A stretch of DNA of 6,407 bases from Actinomycetota bacterium. GTDB lineage: Bacteria > Actinomycetota > Actinomycetes > Nanopelagicales > Nanopelagicaceae. The notes beneath the pieces were generated by a model. That model saw nothing but the letters and a program-made list of their open reading frames with translations, did no database searches and was not told where the DNA came from. Below are positions 1-6,407 of the stretch, in pieces. Each line of letters opens with the position of its first letter. The stretch's first letter is position 1. The stretch lies in assembly GCA_009700365.1 (NCBI GenBank), contig WLME01000066.1, positions 1-6,407 of the forward strand, in the 5' to 3' direction. The translations under genes and the position numbers were made by a program.

Positions 1-3000
1 CGCTGAAGCCTGCGGTGGTTGTGATGATTGGAATCGAACGCTGTACCGCAGCTGTTCGAATAGCCCATCCATCGGCGCGGGTGCCTCGACCTACAGGTGT
101 GTTGATAACGAGATCAATCACGCCGTTATTGAGCATTTCGACAATGGTTTTCTCACCCAAAGGCCCGGTACCTTGCGAATTCTTTCTCACTGTCACTGTT
201 TCAACGCCATGTTGAGCTAAGAACGTTGCAGTTCCATCCGTTGCCAAAACCTTAAAACCTAGTTGGACTAAACCTTGAGCAGGTTTGATACCCGAACTCT
301 TATCCTTATCTGCAAGTGAAATAAAGACGGTGCCTGATTTCGGAAGCGGACCAAAGGCGCTTATTTGAGATTTCGCATACGCTTCACCAAAAGTTTCTGC
401 GATTCCCATAACTTCACCGGTGGATCTCATCTCTGGACCCAAAACCGCATCGACTCCTCGGCCATCAGAGCGACGGAATCTGTTCCAAGGAAGTACCGCT
501 TCTTTAACACTTATTCCCTTAGCTATTGCATCGCCCGCTGCTGGCAGCAATCCTTCTGATCTCAATTCTGAAATCGAAGAACCTAACGAGATGCGAGCTG
601 CAGCCTTGGCCAACGGAACACCAGTTGCTTTACTCACAAATGGCACAGTGCGAGATGCGCGAGGATTTGCCTCTAATACATAAAGAACCTGCTCGGACAA
701 TGCGAATTGAATATTGATGAGTCCCAGTACACCCACACCTTGCGCTATTTTAAGAGTTGCATCCCTTATTTGACTTCTCTGTGAATCCGTAATGGTCATA
801 GCTGGCAAGACGCAAGCGCTATCTCCAGAGTGGATACCTGCCTCTTCAATATGTTCCATGATTCCACCGAGGAAGAGTTCAACTCCGTCATATAGAGCAT
901 CAACATCTAACTCAATGGCAGAATCCAAGAAGCGGTCGACGAGAACTGGGTGGTCCGGAGTTATATCAGTGGCTCTTGAAATGAATCCGCTTAAAGATTC
1001 ATCATCGTAGACAATCTCCATTCCTCGGCCACCAAGAACGAAACTTGGACGAACCAGCACTGGGTATCCAATGCGATGAGCAATATCAAGTGCTTCCATT
1101 TGCGAAGCAGCCATCCCGAACTCTGGTGCTGTAAGTCCCTGGTCAATAAGTACTTGGCCAAAGGCTCCGCGTTCTTCTGCAAGATTAATCGCTTCCGGAC
1201 TTGTTCCAAGAATTGTGACGCCGGCAGCTTTTAAGCCCGCGGCAAGTCCGAGTGGTGTTTGGCCACCAAGTTGAGTGATGACTCCAAGAACCGGCCCAGC
1301 CTGCATTTCTGCGTAAATAACTTCAAGTACGTCTTCCAAAGTAAGTGGCTCGAAATAGAGACGATCGCTAGTGTCATAATCTGTCGAAACCGTCTCTGGA
1401 TTGCAGTTAATCATGACTGTCTCATAATCGGCTGCGCGAAGAGTGAAAGAAGCATGCACGCATGAATAGTCAAACTCTATCCCTTGGCCGATACGATTAG
1501 GTCCGCTACCAAGAATGATTACAGCAGGCTTGGTGCGAGGTCGCACCTCAGTCTCTTCTTCATATGATGAATAGTGATACGGAGTAAAAGCTTCAAATTC
1601 TGCGGCGCATGTATCGACTGTCTTGTACACAGGTCGTAGGTTGAGAAAATGTCTAGCTTTACGAACATCATCTTCACTCATACCGCGTAAGGCCGCTATT
1701 TGCGAATCTGAAAATCCGTGAGTTTTGGCTAACTTCAACTTTTCACTATCGAGTTCGCCCGGATTTGCGATGGCGCGTGCAGTCTCGTTAATAATCTCAA
1801 TTTGGCGCAGATACCAACGATCAATCTTTGTCGAAGCATAAACTTGATCCATTGTTGCTCCAGCCCACAAAGCACGTTGAACTTGTTGCAGTCGGTATTC
1901 AGTAGGCATTTTCATCGACTCAAGTAATGCGTTCTTCTCGCTCTCGGAGATACTTGCCGGGAAAGTGAATACCGCTTCTTTGCGCTCTAGCGATCGAAGA
2001 GCCTTCATGAGCGCCTCTGGAAAAGAGCGACCAATGGCCATAGCTTCTCCAACACTTTTCATGGTGGTCGTTAATCGTGGATCCGCGTCCTGGAATTTTT
2101 CAAAGGCAAATCTAGGAGCCTTGACAACGATGTAATCCAAAGTGGGCTCGAAGGATGCCGGAGTCACCTGCGTGATGTCATTCTTAATCTCATCGAGCGT
2201 ATATCCAATGGCAAGTTTGGTCGCAATCTTTGCTATCGGAAAGCCTGTGGCCTTTGAGGCCAATGCACTGGAGCGAGAAACACGTGGGTTCATCTCAATA
2301 ACAATGATTCGTCCAGTATCAGGATTGACTGCAAACTGAATATTGCAACCGCCAGTGTCAACACCCACTTCACGGATAATCGCTATCGATAAATCACGAA
2401 GCTTCTGATATTCAACATCAGTCAGAGTCAACGCTGGTGCAACAGTAATTGAATCACCAGTGTGGACACCCATTGGGTCGATATTTTCGATACTGCAGAC
2501 AATCACGACGTTATCCGATTTGTCTCGCATAACTTCAAGTTCATACTCTTTCCACCCAATAATTGATTCTTCAATCAAAACTTCGGATGTCGGACTGTGG
2601 CGAAGCCCAGCGCCTGCAATTTGGCGAAGAGTCTCTTCATCAAAGGCAATACCAGAACCCAGTCCACCCATAGTAAAAGATGGTCTAATAACGACCGGAT
2701 AGTTAAGTTGAGCAACCGCACCGAGTACATCATCCATCGTGTGACAGATAATGCTTCGCGCAGACTCCCCACCAATTTTTTCGACTATCGCTCGGAAGAG
2801 TTCGCGATTTTCGCCACGTTCTATTGCTGCAACATCAGCACCAATGAGCTTTACTCCATAACGATCGAGAGTCCCGGCTTGAAAGAGACCAATTGCAGCA
2901 TTGAGCGCCGTTTGACCTCCAAGAGTAGCGAGAACAGCATCTGGCCTTTCTCGCGCAATGATGCGTTCGATAAATTCGGGGGTTATCGGTTCGATATACG

Positions 3001-3190
3001 TTGCATCTGCAAATTCTGGGTCAGTCATAATGGTCGCAGGATTTGAGTTAACCAGAATTACTCGAATTCCTTCAGCACGAAGCACGCGACATGCTTGGGT
3101 ACCTGAATAATCGAACTCACAGGCTTGGCCAATCACGATGGGCCCAGAACCGATGACAAGTACGCTCTTGATTGAGGTGTCTACTGGCAT
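1..3190 (-). CDS. carB: Carbamoyl-phosphate synthase large subunit, 3' end missing
   Basis: Uses two ATP, bicarbonate and ammonia from CarA to make carbamoyl phosphate for pyrimidines and arginine. I translated the frame by hand: it is open from the ATG at 3190-3188 to the left edge, 1063 residues, with no internal stop. E. coli CarB has 1073 residues and actinobacterial ones about 1100, so roughly 40 C-terminal residues are missing. The two homologous halves are clear. Half one has GSGPIVIGQ (14-22), LGGQT (90-94), RPSFTMGGLGSG (169-180) and metal ligands Q285, E299 and N301. Half two has GSGPNRIGQG (561-570), LGGQT (641-645), RPSFVLGGRG (714-723) and Q828, E840 and N842. Candidate ornithine-site residues are E782, D790 and E897. 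The C-terminal regulatory domain (about 945 onward) keeps S958, TDGTA (984-988), K1003 and INTPVGR (1029-1035), aligning with the E. coli UMP/IMP site. Actual UMP or ornithine control is inferred. Base 1 belongs to the next, incomplete codon. Confidence 0.97.
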   Translation of the reverse strand, partial: MPVDTSIKSVLVIGSGPIVIGQACEFDYSGTQACRVLRAEGIRVILVNSNPATIMTDPEFADATYIEPITPEFIERIIARERPDAVLATLGGQTALNAAIGLFQAGTLDRYGVKLIGADVAAIERGENRELFRAIVEKIGGESARSIICHTMDDVLGAVAQLNYPVVIRPSFTMGGLGSGIAFDEETLRQIAGAGLRHSPTSEVLIEESIIGWKEYELEVMRDKSDNVVIVCSIENIDPMGVHTGDSITVAPALTLTDVEYQKLRDLSIAIIREVGVDTGGCNIQFAVNPDTGRIIVIEMNPRVSRSSALASKATGFPIAKIATKLAIGYTLDEIKNDITQVTPASFEPTLDYIVVKAPRFAFEKFQDADPRLTTTMKSVGEAMAIGRSFPEALMKALRSLERKEAVFTFPASISESEKNALLESMKMPTEYRLQQVQRALWAGATMDQVYASTKIDRWYLRQIEIINETARAIANPGELDSEKLKLAKTHGFSDSQIAALRGMSEDDVRKARHFLNLRPVYKTVDTCAAEFEAFTPYHYSSYEEETEVRPRTKPAVIILGSGPNRIGQGIEFDYSCVHASFTLRAADYETVMINCNPETVSTDYDTSDRLYFEPLTLEDVLEVIYAEMQAGPVLGVITQLGGQTPLGLAAGLKAAGVTILGTSPEAINLAEERGAFGQVLIDQGLTAPEFGMAASQMEALDIAHRIGYPVLVRPSFVLGGRGMEIVYDDESLSGFISRATDITPDHPVLVDRFLDSAIELDVDALYDGVELFLGGIMEHIEEAGIHSGDSACVLPAMTITDSQRSQIRDATLKIAQGVGVLGLINIQFALSEQVLYVLEANPRASRTVPFVSKATGVPLAKAAARISLGSSISELRSEGLLPAAGDAIAKGISVKEAVLPWNRFRRSDGRGVDAVLGPEMRSTGEVMGIAETFGEAYAKSQISAFGPLPKSGTVFISLADKDKSSGIKPAQGLVQLGFKVLATDGTATFLAQHGVETVTVRKNSQGTGPLGEKTIVEMLNNGVIDLVINTPVGRGTRADGWAIRTAAVQRSIPIITTTAGFS

Positions 3191-4317
3191 TAGAGCGCAC
3201 CACCATTTCTTGGATAACGCACCATGACTTCAATAAAGCGATCGAAGAGATACGCAGCATCATGAGGACCGGCTGCTGCTTCAGGATGGTACTGAACGCT
3301 AAATGCGCCACGTTCTGTCAATTCAAGGCCTTCAACGACGCCATCATTGAGTGATACATGTGTAACGTGTCCAGGTCCGTATACGGTGCTGAATTCGCTA
3401 TCGGTTGGAGCTTTGAGAGCGAAACCATGATTATGGGCCGTGATCTCAACCTTTCCAGTTCGCTTATCGATCACCGGTTGGTTGATACCTCGATGACCAA
3501 ATTGCAGCTTATAAGTTTCAAATCCGAGGGCTCGTCCAAGAATTTGGTGTCCAAAACAGATACCAAAAATCGGAATTTCACGTGCAAGGATTTCGCGCAC
3601 GAGTTCGATTGTCGATGACATCGCTGCTGGATCTCCGGGGCCATTCGAAAGGAAGATTCCATCTGGATTAATTGCGACAATTGATTCAAGGGATGAGTTG
3701 TATGGCATCACATGAACTTCAATACCACGTTCTGACATCGCACGCGGAGTTGCGCCCTTAATGCCAAGATCGAGGGCGGCTACCGTAAATTTCTTATCTC
3801 CAACTGCGGGGATAATGTAAGTCTCTTGTGTGGATACATCGTCACTCAGATATGCACCGCTCATAGGAGCTTGCTTGCGAACTTCAACAACCATCTCTTC
3901 GCGTGAAAGTTCGAGACCAGAAAAGATTCCGACTCTCATTGCACCTCGATCACGAAGGTGACGAGTAATTGCTCGAGTATCGACTCCTTGGATTCCAACA
4001 ATCCCCTGGTCTATGAGCTCCGCTTCAAGATCTTTTTCACTTCGCCAATTGCTAGTGAGAGTGGAAGGGTTTCGCACAACAAACCCTGCAACCCAATATT
4101 TGCTGGATTCATTGTCATATGCATTTACTCCGGTATTGCCAATATGAGGCGCCGTCATAACGACCACTTGTTTGTGATAAGAAGGATCCGTCAGCGTCTC
4201 TTGATAACCAGTCATGCCAGTTTGAAAGACTGCTTCTCCAAAAGTTTTTCCACCTGCGGCCCATGATGTACCTTCGAAGATGCGACCATCGTCGAGCACA
4301 AAGAATGCCTTACTCAT
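3190..4317 (-). CDS. carA: Carbamoyl-phosphate synthase small (glutaminase) subunit, complete
   Basis: Hydrolyses glutamine and passes ammonia through a tunnel to the large subunit CarB for carbamoyl phosphate synthesis. It has 375 residues, against 382 in E. coli. The N-terminal CPSase small-chain domain (about 1-135) carries GEAVFQTGMTGYQETLTDPSY at 27-47 and the conserved GVDTRAITRHLR at 111-122. The C-terminal class I glutamine amidotransferase domain (about 177-368) carries SNGPGDP at 224-230, the nucleophile elbow GICFGHQ with Cys254, FGHRGINQP at 273-281, and HPE with His344 and Glu346 completing the triad. The start is the ATG overlapping the pyrC stop, with a strong AAGGAG seven bases upstream. 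The stop TAA shares one base with the carB ATG, so the two subunits are probably translated in step. No small open frame lies between pyrC and carA, where many actinobacteria have an extra gene. Confidence 0.98.
   Translation of the reverse strand: MSKAFFVLDDGRIFEGTSWAAGGKTFGEAVFQTGMTGYQETLTDPSYHKQVVVMTAPHIGNTGVNAYDNESSKYWVAGFVVRNPSTLTSNWRSEKDLEAELIDQGIVGIQGVDTRAITRHLRDRGAMRVGIFSGLELSREEMVVEVRKQAPMSGAYLSDDVSTQETYIIPAVGDKKFTVAALDLGIKGATPRAMSERGIEVHVMPYNSSLESIVAINPDGIFLSNGPGDPAAMSSTIELVREILAREIPIFGICFGHQILGRALGFETYKLQFGHRGINQPVIDKRTGKVEITAHNHGFALKAPTDSEFSTVYGPGHVTHVSLNDGVVEGLELTERGAFSVQYHPEAAAGPHDAAYLFDRFIEVMVRYPRNGGAL
3200..3204 (-). promoter_or_regulatory. Weak ribosome binding site of carB
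   Basis: GGTGG, one mismatch from GGAGG, lies nine bases before the carB ATG at 3190. The carA stop and carB start form TAATG (3188-3192). The weak site suggests that carB depends mainly on ribosomes finishing carA. No alternative in-frame start is visible in the six codons just upstream. Confidence 0.45.
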
Positions 4318-5600
4318 GGCCTGGCTCCTTGAAAGACAACTGCACCATTGAAAATCGTTGCCAGTACTGTGCCTGGAAGTTCCATCCCATGGAAGGGAGT
4401 ATTGCGACTACGCGAGGCAACTAGATCTCGATCTACTCGGTAAGTTGCCGTTGGATTCATCACAGTGAGATGAGCTTTAGAGCCGACGGCAATCTCTTGC
4501 CCATGTTCTTCATAGAGCCCTATCCGAGCAGGTGAATAACTCATGCGATCGGCAACTTGGCTCCAGGTAAGCAAGCCACTTTGCACCATTGTCTGATTGA
4601 CGATGCTCAGGGCTGTTTCAAGTCCTAGCATTCCAAAGGATGCCTCTTGCCACTCACACTCTTTACTCTCTGCTGGATGTGGCGCGTGATCTGTTGCCAC
4701 AATATCGATTGTGCCATCGGCTAGTGCTTCGCGAAGTGCCATAACATCTGATTCTGTACGTAGCGGTGGGTTTACCTTAAAGACCGGATCATAACTACGA
4801 GCTAATTCATCTGTGAGAAGTAGATGATGAGGCGTGACTTCTGCTGTCACTGAAATTCCCCGAGCTTTAGCCCAACGAATGATTTCAACTCCACCAGCTG
4901 TAGTCAGGTGGCAGATGTGTAAACGCGCCTGTACGTGATCAGCTAAGAGAATATCGCGAGCAATGATCGCTTCCTCAGCGATAGCTGGCCAACCTTTGAG
5001 TCCTAATTGCGAAGAGACAATGCCCTCATTCATTTGAGCACCCATTGTCAGGCGCGGTTCCTGAGCATGTTGCGCTACGACTCCATTGAACTTCTTCACA
5101 TACTCCAAAGCTCTTCGCATGACGAGAGGATCGAAAACGCAATGACCATCATCGCTAAAGATTCGAACTCGGGCAGCAGAATCCGCCATCGCACCAATCT
5201 CTGCTAGATGTTCTCCCTCTAGTCCACGAGTGACAGCACCAATTGGAAAGACATCAAGTAGACCCGCACTTTGTCCAAGACGGTAGACCTGCTCAACAAC
5301 ACCTGCGGTGTCAGCAACTGGCGAAGTATTCGCCATCGCACTGAGCGCCGTGAATCCGCCTCTAACTCCTGCTAAAGATCCTGACTGCACAGTCTCCGCA
5401 TCTTCTTTACCTGGTTCGCGAAGATGAGTATGTAGATCAACTAGACCAGGAAGAACTATGCAATCTTTCGCATCTATCGTTCTCTCTGCCTTCACATCAA
5501 TCTTTGGAGAAATTTCTGAGATGACTCCATCTGTCACAAGGAGATCGCACTTTCTACCATCAGGAAGCCGTCCGCCTGCAACGAGAATTGTTGAACTCAT
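4314..5600 (-). CDS. pyrC: Dihydroorotase, class I, complete
   Basis: Zinc enzyme of the amidohydrolase superfamily that reversibly cyclises N-carbamoyl-L-aspartate to L-dihydroorotate, the third pyrimidine step. It has 428 residues, the normal length for class I (about 425-430). The metal ligands are all visible: His57 and His59 in DLHTHLREPG, Asp151 in FSDDG, His178 in VAQHAQE, His231 in ICHLTTAGG and Asp304 in VATDHAPH. Full conservation separates it from the inactive pyrC-like chains that some bacteria keep only as a scaffold for aspartate carbamoyltransferase. A small N-terminal beta domain (about 1-50) precedes the TIM-barrel (about 51-370), and a C-terminal beta segment follows. The start is the ATG that overlaps the pyrB stop (ATGA), with GGAG seven bases upstream. 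The end overlaps carA by four bases. Its position directly after pyrB fits metabolic coupling, since class I dihydroorotases are known to associate with aspartate carbamoyltransferase in some bacteria. Association here is an inference. Confidence 0.98.
   Translation of the reverse strand: MSSTILVAGGRLPDGRKCDLLVTDGVISEISPKIDVKAERTIDAKDCIVLPGLVDLHTHLREPGKEDAETVQSGSLAGVRGGFTALSAMANTSPVADTAGVVEQVYRLGQSAGLLDVFPIGAVTRGLEGEHLAEIGAMADSAARVRIFSDDGHCVFDPLVMRRALEYVKKFNGVVAQHAQEPRLTMGAQMNEGIVSSQLGLKGWPAIAEEAIIARDILLADHVQARLHICHLTTAGGVEIIRWAKARGISVTAEVTPHHLLLTDELARSYDPVFKVNPPLRTESDVMALREALADGTIDIVATDHAPHPAESKECEWQEASFGMLGLETALSIVNQTMVQSGLLTWSQVADRMSYSPARIGLYEEHGQEIAVGSKAHLTVMNPTATYRVDRDLVASRSRNTPFHGMELPGTVLATIFNGAVVFQGARP
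4325..4330 (-). promoter_or_regulatory. Ribosome binding site of carA
   Basis: AAGGAG lies within the 3' end of pyrC, seven bases before the carA ATG at 4317. It is the strongest Shine-Dalgarno match in the window and fixes the carA start. The carA ATG and the pyrC TGA form an ATGA overlap at 4314-4317. Confidence 0.85.
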
Positions 5601-6407
5601 TCTGAAGCTCCAATCTCTTGAGATCCTGCGAGAAGAAGATACAAAATAGCCATTCGAACACTGACTCCATTAGTGACTTGTTCAAGAATTACAGACCGTG
5701 CGCTGTCGGCGCTGTCGGCAGTTATTTCCAGTCCTCTATTCATAGGACCTGGGTGCATCACAATCGCGGTTGGCTTCATCGTCTTTAATCTGTCGCGATT
5801 CAAGCCGAAATACCGCGAATATTCACGCGCGTTAGGAAAGAACATCTCAGACATTCGCTCCATTTGGATGCGCAACATCATTACTGCGTCAACTGAGCCA
5901 ATGACCGAATCAAAATCATAGGTAACTGAAACAGGCCACGAATCTATTCCTACTGGAAGAAGTGTTGGAGGGGCAACCAACGTAACCTTTGCTCCAAGTT
6001 TGGTAAGAAGCAGTACGTTTGAACGTGCAACACGTGAATGCAAAACATCTCCGACAATCGCAATATGTAGACCGGTGAGGTCATCTCCCCCATGAGCAAG
6101 GTTTTTTCTAATAGTGAATGCGTCAAGAAGTGCTTGGCTTGGGTGCTCGTGGGTTCCATCTCCGGCATTTACCACCGAACCAGTCATCCACTGATTATCC
6201 GCTAAACGTTGCGCAGCACCTGATGCAGAGTGGCGAATAATTACCGCATCTGCTCCCATAGCTTGCAAAGTCTGCGCCGTATCTTTGAGCGATTCACCTT
6301 TACTGACGCTCGATCCTTTGGCCGAGAAGTTGATAACATCTGCTGACAATCTTTTTGCAGCCGCCTCGAATGAAATGCGAGTGCGTGTTGAATCCTCTGC
6401 AAAGAGA
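5597..6407 (-). CDS. pyrB: Aspartate carbamoyltransferase catalytic chain, 5' end missing
   Basis: Catalyses carbamoyl phosphate + L-aspartate to N-carbamoyl-L-aspartate + phosphate, the committed step of pyrimidine synthesis, in the cytoplasm. The frame is open to the right edge, giving 269 visible residues. About 50 N-terminal residues are probably missing, since the family is usually 305-330 residues. Counting from the first visible codon (6406-6404), residues 2-10 read FAEDSTRTR, the carbamoyl-phosphate loop. Residues 32-38 (SSVSKGE) supply the Ser and Lys that a neighbouring subunit contributes to the active site. HEHPSQALLD lies at 86-95, DVLHSRVARSN at 120-130, MLRIQMERM at 177-185 and HPGP at 218-221. 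From memory the protein closely resembles Streptomyces PyrB. The TTG at 6349 is an internal Leu codon, not the start, because the STRTR motif lies upstream of it. The stop TGA overlaps the pyrC start. No regulatory subunit gene (pyrI) follows, as expected outside enterobacteria and archaea. Confidence 0.97.
   Translation of the reverse strand, partial: LFAEDSTRTRISFEAAAKRLSADVINFSAKGSSVSKGESLKDTAQTLQAMGADAVIIRHSASGAAQRLADNQWMTGSVVNAGDGTHEHPSQALLDAFTIRKNLAHGGDDLTGLHIAIVGDVLHSRVARSNVLLLTKLGAKVTLVAPPTLLPVGIDSWPVSVTYDFDSVIGSVDAVMMLRIQMERMSEMFFPNAREYSRYFGLNRDRLKTMKPTAIVMHPGPMNRGLEITADSADSARSVILEQVTNGVSVRMAILYLLLAGSQEIGASE
5608..5611 (-). promoter_or_regulatory. Ribosome binding site of pyrC
   Basis: GGAG lies inside the last codons of pyrB, with a seven-base spacer (CTTCAGA) to the pyrC ATG at 5600. 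It supports that ATG as the start and allows both fresh initiation and re-initiation after the pyrB stop at the ATGA overlap (5597-5600). Confidence 0.75.

Noticed and set aside
2597..3046. 149-codon open frame on the plus strand
   Set aside because: It lies entirely opposite the well-conserved first half of carB, has no recognisable motif or ribosome binding site, and is explained as an antisense shadow of carB codon use.
1..3190. Sequence similarity between the two halves of carB as a possible recent repeat or gene fusion
   Set aside because: Two homologous ATP-grasp halves are the universal architecture of CarB from an ancient duplication. The DNA of the two halves has diverged strongly.
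3958..4266. 102-codon open frame on the plus strand
   Set aside because: It is antisense to the N-terminal half of carA, contains no known family pattern, and the carA frame accounts for the sequence.
4314..5600. pyrC as an inactive dihydroorotase-like scaffold protein
   Set aside because: All expected metal ligands (His57, His59, Asp151, His178, His231, Asp304) are present, so it should be catalytic.
5597..6349. pyrB as a complete 250-codon gene starting at TTG 6349
   Set aside because: The same frame stays open upstream to the edge and encodes the STRTR carbamoyl-phosphate motif, so the TTG is an internal leucine codon and the gene is cut by the window.
1..6407. A hidden novel system, mobile element, CRISPR array or structured RNA
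   Set aside because: All but the single edge bases are occupied by four conserved pyrimidine genes. I saw no direct repeats, inverted-repeat ends, tRNA-like folds or intergenic space that could hold one.

Overview
The whole 6407-base window is one stretch of an operon for de novo pyrimidine (UMP) synthesis, read on the minus strand from right to left: pyrB (5' part cut by the right edge), pyrC, carA, carB (3' part cut by the left edge). Together they encode the first three chemical steps to dihydroorotate. CarA and CarB make carbamoyl phosphate from glutamine, bicarbonate and ATP. PyrB condenses it with aspartate to carbamoyl aspartate, and PyrC closes the ring. Carbamoyl phosphate from the same synthetase can also feed arginine synthesis.

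There is essentially no non-coding DNA. pyrB/pyrC and pyrC/carA overlap by 4 bases (ATGA) and carA/carB by 1 base (TAATG). Good ribosome binding sites precede pyrC and carA, and a weak one precedes carB. The operon promoter, any attenuator or PyrR site, the first roughly 50 codons of pyrB, the last roughly 40 codons of carB and any downstream genes lie outside the window. No RNA gene, mobile element, CRISPR array, extended repeat, promoter or terminator was seen inside it.

The organism is most likely an actinobacterium. The gene order pyrB-pyrC-carA-carB is typical of that phylum, and from memory the PyrB and CarB sequences resemble Streptomyces and Mycobacterium proteins closely. One example is the linker before the CarB GPEMRSTGEVMG motif, which carries the longer FRRSDGRGVDAVL form. 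Base composition is unusual for the phylum: about 48% G+C from hand counts of a few lines, with frequent TTA, ATA and AGA codons. This and the extreme compactness fit a streamlined freshwater planktonic actinobacterium (acI / Nanopelagicales type), but that placement is an inference.

All the catalytic residues I checked are present, so the enzymes look intact and ordinary. I found no evidence of a previously undescribed system. The points worth a second look are the fully overlapping junctions, the missing small gene that often sits between pyrC and carA in actinobacteria, and the low-G+C actinobacterial signature.
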